Of a stretch of 64,000 nt of DNA, positions 1 through 8,558 are shown piece after piece. The stretch's first letter is position 1, and every line of letters begins with the position of its first letter. Origin of the DNA: Acinetobacter brisouisimilis (GTDB taxonomy: Bacteria; Pseudomonadota; Gammaproteobacteria; Pseudomonadales; Moraxellaceae); the NCBI RefSeq assembly GCF_000368265.1, contig NZ_KB851219.1:139920-203919 (forward strand), in the 5' to 3' direction. Below the pieces are notes generated by a model. That model saw only the letters and a program-made list of their open reading frames with translations. It did not search any database and had not been told where the DNA came from. Position numbers and translations under genes: made by a program.

Positions 1-28
1 CTGATTGCTGATTGCTGATTGCTGATTG
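1..28. repeat. Heptanucleotide tandem repeat (CTGATTG x4)
   Basis: Four perfect head-to-tail copies of CTGATTG followed by a degenerate fifth unit (CTGAGCA). The array touches the window edge, so its true length is unknown. It sits just beyond a terminator and appears non-coding here. Seven is not a multiple of three, so slippage would change frame if an upstream gene ran into it. Confidence 0.9.
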
Positions 29-37
29 CTGAGCAAT

Positions 38-65
38 AAAAAAACCTCCTATAGGAGGTTTTTTT
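38..65. terminator. Bidirectional intrinsic terminator
   Basis: A perfect palindrome CCTCCTATAGGAGG is flanked by seven A on the left and seven T on the right, so it can terminate transcription on both strands. On the minus strand it closes the YcxB-like gene, whose stop is 11 bp away. Confidence 0.9.
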
Positions 66-76
66 ATTTTTATGCT

Positions 77-637
77 TTAGATTTGTTTAGGTTCACCTAC
101 ACTTTCTTTTAAGTGTTTGCGAATGGTTTCAAAAGGAAAGTTTCTTGAATCCATGCGTTTTGGCAAAATATATGCGCCTTGTTGATCTTTGACTTTAAAG
201 TTGATGAGCAGGAATTCAGGCGTGTTGTACCATTCGTACATATCTTTCCAACCTACAGTTCCAACACCTTCTTGTGCACCCATTTGTTGGCGCATGACTA
301 GACCATGAGGTTGTACACCTAAACGAATTCCTTTAATTTCTTGAGTTGGAAATTCGTTCATTTTGCGTTTCACATACCATTCTAAACCAAATTTACGAAT
401 GAGTAGATAAACGATGACACAGACAATCGCAACCCAGCAGAAAATCGTGGAATAGTTCTTGATCAGGGCAATCCCCAAAAGCGCCAGTACTACCACAGCG
501 CCCATAATTGCCCAAGCTTTAAGGCTGATTTTGTTGGTACTCCGCCAAATCATCAACTGCGCATTACGCTGTTCGGCTTCAGAAACTTCATAATTTACGG
601 GTTGCAAAGTATATGCATATAAGGTTTTAGCGGTCAT
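77..637 (-). CDS. YcxB-like membrane protein, hypothetical
   Basis: A 186-residue protein with two adjacent predicted membrane helices (about residues 41-59 and 64-81), followed by a soluble domain of about 100 residues. The layout, an N-terminal hydrophobic hairpin and a C-terminal beta-rich domain ending in a PKRMDSRNF-type segment, resembles YcxB-family proteins, whose biochemical role is unknown. It is a single gene with its own terminator on the downstream side and about 85 bp separating it from the next minus-strand gene. The family assignment is from overall pattern only, so the function should be treated as unknown. Confidence 0.7.
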   Translation of the reverse strand: MTAKTLYAYTLQPVNYEVSEAEQRNAQLMIWRSTNKISLKAWAIMGAVVVLALLGIALIKNYSTIFCWVAIVCVIVYLLIRKFGLEWYVKRKMNEFPTQEIKGIRLGVQPHGLVMRQQMGAQEGVGTVGWKDMYEWYNTPEFLLINFKVKDQQGAYILPKRMDSRNFPFETIRKHLKESVGEPKQI

Positions 638-721
638 AGCGAATAGTTACAAATAGATACTCAAAAAGTTTAGCATTAAACATTGGCGAAACGTCAACAT
701 ATTACACCAAAATCTCAGCTT

Positions 722-2902
722 TTAAAGTGATCCCAATTCACTGGCATCAGTATTGTGTTCATTACTCAGGTTTTGTTTGAGTGTCATTAATTGCTCCAGC
801 ACACCAAACATCAGTGAGAGCTGTTGTAAAATAATCAGTGCTTTTTGATCATTTTGATTGTTTTGTGATAAGCGTTGACGAATGCTTTGCAGCATATTTT
901 TGGAATTCAAATCTGGGTGCTCATCACGCAATAATACGCCTTGAATATCATCCAGTGCCGAATCGAGCAGGGTCAAAATCTCCTGATCGAGTAATTGTTC
1001 CCGATGCGCACCAAGAGCCGCAATATAGCTTAAAAAAGTATGACTCAGGCAAAGTAGATCAAAAGCTGCGGTTTTTTGGCTTGGATCGAAATCGGGTTCG
1101 GTTGCGAGTGTAGAAATCAGTGAGGCAAGCTCAGCATCGCGATTGTGCGCAGTGCGGCGTTTAACCCGATAATCTAGCCCGTTGTTTCGCCCTTGGCGGT
1201 ATTGGTGTACGACTTCGGCTAAATAGTCGCATTGAGCATTGAATGCACGGCGAATACTATGAGGTAGGCGACGGAATTTCCAGTCAGGGAAAATAAATGT
1301 GACACCAAACCATGCAAAGCCACAGCCAATAATCGTGTCAATCATACGCGGCAGAGCTGCGGTCGAGCCTAGACCATCAAGGTTGAAGTTAATCAGTGCC
1401 AAAATGGTGATAAATGCGGTTGCCTGAGCATATTGTTTACTGCGTAGTTCAAAAAACAAAATCCCGCTGAGAATCAGCACAATCAGTTGTCCTTCAGTCG
1501 ATGGGATAAATTTTAAGATCAAAAGACCAATCAGAATACCCAGTAAAGTCCCCCAAATTCTTAGGCGCAAGCGGCGTTTGGTTGCGTTAAAATTGGGTTG
1601 ACTGACGAATAATGCCGTAAGCAGAATCCAGTAGCCATATTGAATATGGTCATGCGTAAGTTGTACAAAAACATAGGCACAGAACAATACGATAGACAAA
1701 CGGATGGCATGACGAAATAACACAGATTCTGGGGTCAGGTTTTGCATAATCCGTACTTTGATATCTGCCCAGCCTTTCAGATCGTCATCCTTCAATTGTT
1801 GGTCTTGTTGTTTGCTAATATCCATGCTCATCGCACGTTCAGCTTCCAAATTGCGTAACTGCCCATCAATTGCTTTTAGATTTTGATAGAGTGACATAAG
1901 TGCATTGACCCAAATCGGGTCATTTGGATATTGTTCAGGTAGCTTTTTTAAGGATAAACGTAAATTTTCAAAGCTATGTTTAAAGCGTTTACTGTGCTGA
2001 TAGGGCGTCTGTTTAATGATGTTATCGCTTAAATCCTTACACGCTTTACCTTGTAAAGACAAAATGCGCTGAAAGCGAAACAACACATCACTGTGTTTAA
2101 AGTTATCTGCCAGTTGTTGATAGTCGATATGTGCAGAATCGGCACGTTCATGAATATCTTGCGCTACAAAATAATATTGCAGGCTACGACGGGTATCTTT
2201 TTGTCCACGGTCACCTTTGAGGCGAGTCAGCAACGCAGTTTTCATATCGTTAAAGAGGGCGATTAACTTGCCATTTTCCATGGACAGGTCAATCATGCTT
2301 TGCCGATAGCTTTCAGATGTCATGTCGACATCGAACAGATTGGATTTGGCAAAGAGAAAATCACCAAGGCAGGCATAACTTTGTGCCAGTTTGACTTGGA
2401 CAGGGCGAACCGGAAACAGCAAAAAACTAATGGTGGAGAGAATTCCATACCAAATTGCACCTGTAATCAATAACAACGGCTGCATATACCATTCATCGAA
2501 CAGATGCACTCCAAGCATGGCATAGACAGACACTACCAGACAGCCATACGAAATGGTGGAATAACGCCGACCAAGTGAACCCAGTAAAATCAGCACAATA
2601 CAAGCGACAATCAGGCCAAGGGCAAAAAATACAGGATGGGGAAATAGCAGCTGTACTGAGCTGGCAGCCACAAAAAAGCCAAAATAAGTATAAAACTGGT
2701 TTAAAATCCGTACGGTAAAGCGGTCATCAATATCACTTAAACCTGCTGCAACCACACCTAAAGTCAAGGGGATGGTTGCTAGTTGGAAATGCAGGAAATA
2801 AGGTACAAAAGTTGTTCCGATAAAAGCAATAGCCATACGGAAGTTATACATCAGTGATGCATTGTGAGTGACCTGACGAATGCGATGTAGCCCAAGATTC
2901 AA
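722..2902 (-). CDS. yccS: YccS/FUSC-family inner-membrane protein
   Basis: A 726-residue protein, close to the roughly 720 residues of E. coli YccS. It has two hydrophobic blocks, about residues 20-165 and 400-540, each with several membrane helices, and each is followed by a long charged soluble segment. This duplicated membrane-plus-cytoplasmic layout is typical of the FUSC/YccS family, which is related to aromatic-acid efflux proteins such as AaeB. The transported substrate is unknown. The gene stands alone on the minus strand. The family is fairly secure but a transport role is inferred only from relatives. Confidence 0.85.
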   Translation of the reverse strand: MNLGLHRIRQVTHNASLMYNFRMAIAFIGTTFVPYFLHFQLATIPLTLGVVAAGLSDIDDRFTVRILNQFYTYFGFFVAASSVQLLFPHPVFFALGLIVACIVLILLGSLGRRYSTISYGCLVVSVYAMLGVHLFDEWYMQPLLLITGAIWYGILSTISFLLFPVRPVQVKLAQSYACLGDFLFAKSNLFDVDMTSESYRQSMIDLSMENGKLIALFNDMKTALLTRLKGDRGQKDTRRSLQYYFVAQDIHERADSAHIDYQQLADNFKHSDVLFRFQRILSLQGKACKDLSDNIIKQTPYQHSKRFKHSFENLRLSLKKLPEQYPNDPIWVNALMSLYQNLKAIDGQLRNLEAERAMSMDISKQQDQQLKDDDLKGWADIKVRIMQNLTPESVLFRHAIRLSIVLFCAYVFVQLTHDHIQYGYWILLTALFVSQPNFNATKRRLRLRIWGTLLGILIGLLILKFIPSTEGQLIVLILSGILFFELRSKQYAQATAFITILALINFNLDGLGSTAALPRMIDTIIGCGFAWFGVTFIFPDWKFRRLPHSIRRAFNAQCDYLAEVVHQYRQGRNNGLDYRVKRRTAHNRDAELASLISTLATEPDFDPSQKTAAFDLLCLSHTFLSYIAALGAHREQLLDQEILTLLDSALDDIQGVLLRDEHPDLNSKNMLQSIRQRLSQNNQNDQKALIILQQLSLMFGVLEQLMTLKQNLSNEHNTDASELGSL

Positions 2903-3053
2903 GTTGTATATTCCCCAGTCAAAAATGCCTTGTGATCAAAAATGTACAGTTTGCACGAATATTTTTACCCAGATAAAATTATACGTTGCAGATGATCGAC
3001 TTGTCTTTACTGTTCAGAATTAAAATTAATTCACTGTTATTATTAAAGTATTT

Positions 3054-3848
3054 TTAGGAAACTTTTATATATTCACCATCGGCTGTGACATTGTGTCCAA
3101 AACCACAACTGCTGTCGGGTGAACCATTGGTTGAGGTGGTAGCATGAAGCTGATCGCCCTGAAATTTGAGCTGAATTCGGCAAAATTCATGCTCAAGAGA
3201 GTCGGGATAAGTCCATATCGATTGCTGTTGTTGAATCTTGGTTTGATAGTCATATTCTCCCATGTTGGGACCATATAGCAGCCCATTTAAACCAAAATAT
3301 AAACCTTCAAAATGAATGTAATATTGCTGGTTTGTTTGCATCTTGACAGTATAGGTTTGCCAAGCGCCTAAACTTGCGTACATCCAGTATTCACCTGCAG
3401 GACTCTTTGTTATAGCGTGTTGAGGAATAAGTTTTAAATTAAATGCGGTTTTTGCCGATTTCGGGGCAAGACTCAGCCATGCTTTGGCTTTGCCATAATC
3501 ATGTGTTTTGATATAGGTTAGGGCAATGCTGTTGTATAAGGTATCTAGGCTGTTTTGGCTCAAATAGGCTGAATTGTTCGCAGTAAATATCTGTTTGGCC
3601 AAGTCACTCGGATCTTCTTTCAGGCGTAAACAGCTTTCCAGATAGCCTACTTGTTCAGTCCAGATTTTTCGTGCTTGTAGATATTGGGCTTTTTTATAGT
3701 GCTGTTCGGCTTGGTTATTTAGGGTTGCGAGTGTGGTACAAAATTTAAGTTGCTGGGTTTCGTTATCTGACCAATCTGCATGTGCGATAGAGTTCATGGC
3801 AAGGCATAGGCTGCCTGAAATAAAGCTTGTTTTTAAAATGGGCAACAT
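3054..3848 (-). CDS. Exported hypothetical protein with TPR-like helices
   Basis: A 264-residue protein starting with a probable signal peptide (residues 1-24, cleavage after SIAHA). The first half of the mature part is helical with repeated Y/A/L spacing that resembles tetratricopeptide repeats (for example HYKKAQYLQARKIW and YIKTHDYGKAKAWL). The C-terminal half is aromatic-rich and probably beta structured. I do not recognise a named family. It is divergent from the DUF1176 gene, whose ATG lies about 95 bp away, and the two exported proteins may share a promoter region. Confidence 0.65.
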   Translation of the reverse strand: MLPILKTSFISGSLCLAMNSIAHADWSDNETQQLKFCTTLATLNNQAEQHYKKAQYLQARKIWTEQVGYLESCLRLKEDPSDLAKQIFTANNSAYLSQNSLDTLYNSIALTYIKTHDYGKAKAWLSLAPKSAKTAFNLKLIPQHAITKSPAGEYWMYASLGAWQTYTVKMQTNQQYYIHFEGLYFGLNGLLYGPNMGEYDYQTKIQQQQSIWTYPDSLEHEFCRIQLKFQGDQLHATTSTNGSPDSSCGFGHNVTADGEYIKVS

Positions 3849-3942
3849 TATTTATTCTCAGCTCATTTGCAATTTTGTTACAGCATAAAAGTAATTTTTT
3901 TCGACATAATCAGCTTTTTTGTATCTGATAAAAATAGTGAAA

Positions 3943-4989
3943 ATGAAAAAAAGTATAGCTGTTGGAATTTTTCTGAGTAGTGGCATGAGTATGTTTGTTC
4001 ATGCTAATGACCGATCATTTCAATATAAAGACTGGGAAATGGTCTGTGACAACACCCGAACCTGTCGTGCTGCGGGCTATTCTGCTGATGAAGCCCACGC
4101 ACGGGTGTCGGTGTTGCTGACCCGTAAGGCAGGGGTAAATCAACCTGTTACTGCACAAGTTCAACTTGCAGATGTTGGTGATACCGAAGATGTTCCAGTT
4201 CCTAAAGCCGTGGATTTCTGGGTTGGTCAGCAAAATTTAGGCAGAATTCTCCTCAAAGATGCAGGCGGTGATTTAAATGCAATGCAAACACGTGCATTGT
4301 TAACCGCGTTAAAAGGCAGCCAACGTATTTATTTTGCTGCGGGCAAGTCACGTTGGGAATTGTCGAGTGCAGGGGCAAATGCAGTCTTATTGAAAGTCGA
4401 TGAACAGCAGGGTCGTCTAAATACTCCATCTGCATTGATTCGTGTGGGTAATCACTCCGAGCAGTCGGTTTTGCCTGCCTTGCCGATGCCAATCATTCAT
4501 CAACAGAAAATTCCAGTGGCTAATTTACAGCTTTGGCAAAAGCAGGTGAACTGGAATGCTCTCACGCAAAATCTGAAAGCCCAGCAAGCAAAAAACAAAT
4601 CCGATGATCAGGAGTGTTCAAGCCTGACTGAAAATAATGAATACACCAAGTTTGAGCCACAAGTCGAAGCAGTCTTACCGAATAAACGTTTGCTGGTCAG
4701 TGGCTTATGCTGGCGTGGCGCGTATAACGAAGGCTATGGCTACTGGATTATTCAGCAGCAACAACCATATAAACCGCAACTGATTACTGTAAGTGCTTCA
4801 GGTTATGAAAAAGGTGTGATTGATGCGGCACAAAAAGGTCGTGGCTTGGGAGATTGCTGGTGGGATGCCCAGTGGGTCTGGAATGGTCAAAACTTTGTGA
4901 AAAGCTCAGATGCGACTACAGGCATGTGTCGTATGATTCAACTCGGCGGAGCATGGGATTTACCGAGTTATGTCAGTCAGGTGAAATAA
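3943..4989 (+). CDS. DUF1176 domain-containing exported protein
   Basis: A 348-residue protein with a signal peptide (residues 1-21, cleavage after FVHA). The mature N-terminus has the pattern FQYKDWEMVCDNTRTCRAAGY, characteristic of DUF1176 proteins, which are periplasmic and of unknown function. Several cysteines suggest disulfides. I chose the ATG at 3943, not the TTG eight codons upstream, because the signal peptide begins there with the basic MKKS. A GAGGGATGC/GCATCCCTC hairpin follows the stop between this gene and the convergent GST gene. Confidence 0.8.
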   Translation: MKKSIAVGIFLSSGMSMFVHANDRSFQYKDWEMVCDNTRTCRAAGYSADEAHARVSVLLTRKAGVNQPVTAQVQLADVGDTEDVPVPKAVDFWVGQQNLGRILLKDAGGDLNAMQTRALLTALKGSQRIYFAAGKSRWELSSAGANAVLLKVDEQQGRLNTPSALIRVGNHSEQSVLPALPMPIIHQQKIPVANLQLWQKQVNWNALTQNLKAQQAKNKSDDQECSSLTENNEYTKFEPQVEAVLPNKRLLVSGLCWRGAYNEGYGYWIIQQQQPYKPQLITVSASGYEKGVIDAAQKGRGLGDCWWDAQWVWNGQNFVKSSDATTGMCRMIQLGGAWDLPSYVSQVK

Positions 4990-4993
4990 GCAT

Positions 4994-5019
4994 GAGGGAT
5001 GCGAAAAAAAGCATCCCTC
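4994..5019. terminator. Hairpin between convergent genes
   Basis: Perfect 9-bp stem GAGGGATGC/GCATCCCTC with an A-rich 8-nt loop, lying between the stops of the DUF1176 gene and the GST gene. It has no clear T-tract, so it is a plausible but weak terminator for both strands. Confidence 0.5.
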
Positions 5020-5025
5020 TATTGG

Positions 5026-5616
5026 TTAAGCCTGTGGATAGGCATAGCGCTGAAAAATTTCAGTCTGTTCCATTTGCTGTTGTAACTGTGTAATAGATGG
5101 ATAACTTTCTTGTGAAATTAAACCTTTGAGTTTTTTCTGGATAAATGTCCAGACAATGGCAAGGCTAATGCAGACCTGATCTTTAGAGTTGAACGGATAG
5201 CCTTGAATTTGCTGTTCAATGGCTTGGCAGGCTTTTTCAGCCTGGAGTAGAACCCGTTTTTTCCATGTTGGGTTTTGCAGTTCTTCTGCGCGTAACTGGG
5301 TTTCATAAACATATTGCACCGCTTTTTCTGCCAAAGCTAAAATTAAGCCCAAAAGTTGGTAACCTTGAGCTGATAGTGCAAAGAAGCTAAGCTTTTGTTG
5401 ATGCTCAAGATATTGCAGAATCAGGGTTGAATCCATCAGGTATGTACCATCATCGAGCAATAAGGTTGGTGCTTTGACCACAGGATTAACCTTGGAAAAT
5501 TCATTAAAAGTGGAAAACACAGACAATTGAATCAGTTCAAAGTCGATCTGTTGACTGGCTAGGCTAATCGCAACACGTCGTACAAAAGGTGAATCGAGCA
5601 TTCCGTAAAGTTTCAT
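5026..5616 (-). CDS. Glutathione S-transferase family protein
   Basis: A 196-residue protein with the thioredoxin-like N-terminal GST domain (MKLYGMLDSPFVRRVAI, then the VVKAPTLLLDDGTYLMDSTLILQYL glutathione-binding segment, in which V-x-A-P-T-L and D-S are conserved) and a helical C-terminal domain. The ATG at 5616 fits the family start; a longer ORF reading back to 5658 would add 14 unlikely residues. The gene is divergent from a LysR-type regulator whose start is 97 bp away, the classical layout for a LysR target, so regulation by that protein is likely. The substrate is unknown. Confidence 0.85.
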   Translation of the reverse strand: MKLYGMLDSPFVRRVAISLASQQIDFELIQLSVFSTFNEFSKVNPVVKAPTLLLDDGTYLMDSTLILQYLEHQQKLSFFALSAQGYQLLGLILALAEKAVQYVYETQLRAEELQNPTWKKRVLLQAEKACQAIEQQIQGYPFNSKDQVCISLAIVWTFIQKKLKGLISQESYPSITQLQQQMEQTEIFQRYAYPQA

Positions 5617-5713
5617 GGCAAATCTCTGTGTCTCATTATGTTTTTTATCAGCATACACAAATCATTCGGCGTTGGTTTTCGTATTTCTAACATAGGCTGT
5701 AAGGAAGACTTAC

Positions 5714-6607
5714 ATGGCACAATTGCCCTCATTACAGATGCTGAAAAGCTTTGAAGCAGTCAGTCGGCTGGGAAGTTTTACCCAAGCCGCCGCAGAACTG
5801 CATGTTTCACATTCGGCCATTAGTCAGCAGATCAAGGCACTGGAAGCTTATTTGGGGCGGCAGTTATTGCAACGGCAAACCAAGAAAGTCACGGTTTCAG
5901 AAGATGGACGTTTATATGCAATTCAAATTCGTGATGCACTGAAATCTTTGGAAGATGCTACCTTTCAGCTCAAAAGTAATCTGCGTCAGGCTGAACTGGT
6001 GATTGCCACTTTACCGTCCTTTGCCGCACATTGGCTTGCACCAAGGTTGATGGATTTTCGCCAATTGTACCCACAGATTCATTTGAAATTATTGGTCGAT
6101 TTGGCAGTCGGAGATCTCAGTGAGCAACAGTTTGATGTTGCGATTCGTATGGGTAATGGCGACTGGCGGGCGGCAGCGCAGAAAAACCTTTTGTTCTATG
6201 ATGAACTGTGGGTAGTTGCAGCAGCAGATTTCCAACAGGGGCGACTGTATTTTTCTGATCAGCAGATTATTGAAAACCCTGTTATTTCATCACTGGAAAC
6301 CTGGAATTGGTGGTGTGAAAAGACGGGTTTGGCATTACCTGAACAGACCTTATTGCAAGTTAATGACTCCAATGTGGTGATTGAAATGCTACGCCGAGGT
6401 TTAGGCATTGCCTTGGAACGTAAAAGTGTGATGTTTGATTTGGTACAGCAAGGGGTGCTCAAGAAAATTTCCAATACCGTAGTGGCATATCCGTGGGCAT
6501 ACTGGAGTGTGATTCCTGAAGGGCAGACGATTCAGCCAGAAACCAGTCTGTTTTTAGACTGGCTCAGGCAACAAGTGATGGTCTATGAACAAGCTTTAAC
6601 GTTCTAG
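5714..6607 (+). CDS. LysR-family transcriptional regulator (GcvA-like)
   Basis: A 297-residue protein, the usual LysR length. The N-terminal winged helix-turn-helix covers about residues 5-64 (FEAVSRLGSFTQAAAELHVS, then SHSAISQQIKALE). The effector-binding domain starts near residue 90. The N-terminus MAQLPSLQMLKSFEAV is of the GcvA/AmpR subgroup type. It is divergent from the GST gene and its last 12 bp overlap the 3' end of the convergent dusC. It probably controls itself and the GST gene; the inducer cannot be read from sequence. Confidence 0.9.
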   Translation: MAQLPSLQMLKSFEAVSRLGSFTQAAAELHVSHSAISQQIKALEAYLGRQLLQRQTKKVTVSEDGRLYAIQIRDALKSLEDATFQLKSNLRQAELVIATLPSFAAHWLAPRLMDFRQLYPQIHLKLLVDLAVGDLSEQQFDVAIRMGNGDWRAAAQKNLLFYDELWVVAAADFQQGRLYFSDQQIIENPVISSLETWNWWCEKTGLALPEQTLLQVNDSNVVIEMLRRGLGIALERKSVMFDLVQQGVLKKISNTVVAYPWAYWSVIPEGQTIQPETSLFLDWLRQQVMVYEQALTF

Positions 6608-7540
6608 GCTACGTTGTAATTGCAGGATGACATCCTCAAGCACTTTAATGCGTTTGACTTCATCCCAAAGTTGTTTGGCTTCAGGGTAGGCTTTGCTCAT
6701 CATGCCGAGCCATTGTTTGTAACGCCCAACCATGCCGATTTCGGTTTTGCTTGAACCATTCAAGAAGCGGATTTGTAGCTCCACCAAATCTTGCCAAGAC
6801 AGCAAGGCATGATCGGATTTTTGGCGAATACACTGGGTCAAATCTGGCGTGGTGACTGCACCGCGTCCAAGCATGAGATCTTCACAACCCGACTGAATTT
6901 GACATGCTTTTGCATGCTGGTAATTCCAGATTTCACCATTGGCAATGACATTGATTTTGAGGGCTTCGCGAATGGGTCGAATTTTTTCCCAGTAGGCAGG
7001 TGGGGTATAACCATCGGCTTTGGTGCGGGCATGTACCGTGAGCCAGTTTGCACCTGCATCTTCAATAGCATGCGCGTTGTCCATGGTGTGGTTTTCATCT
7101 AGATAACCCAAACGCATTTTGGCAGACACAGGGACATGTGCAGGCACCGCATCACGAACAGCTTTGACCAAAATATGCACGACATCGGGTTCATCCAGTA
7201 ATACCGAACCACCACGGTGACGATTGACTGTTTTGGCAGGGCAGCCAAAATTCAGGTCAATGGCAGGTGCACCGAGTTCAACAGCACGCACGGCATTGGC
7301 TGCCAGCATTTCGGAGTTATTTCCCAAAAATTGCACGTGCACAGGCGTACCTGCGGCAGTTTTACCGCCATTTTTTAGTTCAGGGCAGTAGCTATCATAG
7401 ACATGTTCGGGCAACAGACTGTCGGTCACCCGAATAAATTCTGTCACACACCAGTCAAAACTGCCCACATGCGTTAGCACATCACGCATAATTGGATCGG
7501 TTAGGCCTTCCATGGGTGCAAGAATCAGTTTCAATGGCAT
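6596..7540 (-). CDS. dusC: tRNA-dihydrouridine(16) synthase DusC
   Basis: A 314-residue FMN-dependent TIM-barrel enzyme that reduces uridine in the tRNA D-loop. Visible family marks are LAPMEGLTDPIMRD at the N-terminus, the catalytic cysteine C100 in NFGCPAKTVNRHRGGS, and VIANGEIW in the phosphate-binding region. The TEFIRVTDSLLPEHV segment and overall length match DusC better than DusA or DusB; in E. coli DusC modifies U16. The 3' end overlaps the convergent LysR gene by 12 bp. Confidence 0.93.
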   Translation of the reverse strand: MPLKLILAPMEGLTDPIMRDVLTHVGSFDWCVTEFIRVTDSLLPEHVYDSYCPELKNGGKTAAGTPVHVQFLGNNSEMLAANAVRAVELGAPAIDLNFGCPAKTVNRHRGGSVLLDEPDVVHILVKAVRDAVPAHVPVSAKMRLGYLDENHTMDNAHAIEDAGANWLTVHARTKADGYTPPAYWEKIRPIREALKINVIANGEIWNYQHAKACQIQSGCEDLMLGRGAVTTPDLTQCIRQKSDHALLSWQDLVELQIRFLNGSSKTEIGMVGRYKQWLGMMSKAYPEAKQLWDEVKRIKVLEDVILQLQRSLER

Positions 7541-7550
7541 TGCCCTAAAA

Positions 7551-7587
7551 ATAAAAACAGCGTTATACGCAAATTGTACAACGCTGT
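7551..7587 (-). terminator. Intrinsic terminator downstream of the YpjD-like gene
   Basis: Read on the minus strand, ACAGCGTT pairs with AACGCTGT (plus-strand 7557-7564 and 7580-7587) and is followed by TTTTTATTTTT. It lies between the stop of the YpjD-like gene and the start of dusC and should separate the two units. Confidence 0.75.
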
Positions 7588-7606
7588 CTAGGGTGATTGG
7601 ACAGGA

Positions 7607-8413
7607 TTAACGACCTAAAATCATTTCCAGAATAAATTTACTGCCAATAAATCCGACAGCCAGTAATGCAAACCCGATCAGGGTAAAGCGAATCGCTTTT
7701 TGTCCACGCCAGCCAAATTTGAAGTGACCAATCAGGAGCACGCCATAAACAACCCATGAAATGAGACTAAACACGGTTTTATGCGCGAGATGCTGCCCCA
7801 AGAAACTGTCTACGGTGAAGAACCCAAAGCCCAAAGCAATGGTGAGTATCACAAAACCCGTCATGAGCATGTCAAATAACAGTGACTCCATGACTTGAAA
7901 TGGAGGTAATAAGTTGACCCACAGGCGTTTTTGTTTTTTCTTGAGTTCGCGGTCTTGGAACCACATCAGTACTGCCTGAATGGTTGCCATGAGTAAGACT
8001 GCATAGGCAGACAACGACAAGATGATATGTGCATCGAGTCCAAGTGAATGTTCTTCAATAAACTGATTTGGTTGGCTAAAAGCAAAACCAAAAATAAGCC
8101 CTGTCGCTGCGACAGGAATGCCCAGTAAATTCAGGGCAAGAACGGGACGATAGGTGTTGTATACTGCGCTCAATACGAGCATTAACCCAGAAGTAAACGA
8201 CATTAGGTTGAAAACGTCGTAATTGACCCCATGTGTTGTTAACATGTCATGTTTTAAAATATAGCCATGTAACAACAGACCTATGCTCAGAATGACGCCA
8301 ATAAACCAACGGTTTGGCTCACGCTTCGCTAATAAGTGCATAAAGGAGTACCAAAAACCAGTGGTATAAGCGATTAAAGCCAGTATCGTGTACACCAAGG
8401 GGAGACTGATCAT
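7607..8413 (-). CDS. YpjD/CcsA-type cytochrome c assembly family membrane protein
   Basis: A 268-residue integral membrane protein with about eight hydrophobic helices. It shows the HIILSLSAYAVLLMATIQAVLMW region typical of the CcsA/HemX/YpjD family (pfam Cytochrom_C_asm). Its position immediately upstream of and divergent from ffh is the same as that of ypjD in E. coli, which supports orthology. The family includes haem-handling proteins, but the tryptophan-rich haem-binding motif of true CcmC/CcsA is not evident here, so a cytochrome c role is only inferred. Confidence 0.8.
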   Translation of the reverse strand: MISLPLVYTILALIAYTTGFWYSFMHLLAKREPNRWFIGVILSIGLLLHGYILKHDMLTTHGVNYDVFNLMSFTSGLMLVLSAVYNTYRPVLALNLLGIPVAATGLIFGFAFSQPNQFIEEHSLGLDAHIILSLSAYAVLLMATIQAVLMWFQDRELKKKQKRLWVNLLPPFQVMESLLFDMLMTGFVILTIALGFGFFTVDSFLGQHLAHKTVFSLISWVVYGVLLIGHFKFGWRGQKAIRFTLIGFALLAVGFIGSKFILEMILGR

Positions 8414-8558
8414 GTCAAACCTTTGTTGGAATAATGAATATTCATGCTATGCGATATAATTTCGATGTGAACTCAAGTATCCTATAGCATTTCATGCATA
8501 AATTTTCTATTTTTGAGAAAGATTTTTTTGCAACAGACCATTTAAAGCGGAATTTGCA

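Noticed and set aside
838-1113. Plus-strand ORF inside yccS
   Set aside because: It lies wholly within a well-supported gene on the other strand, with no signal or family features.
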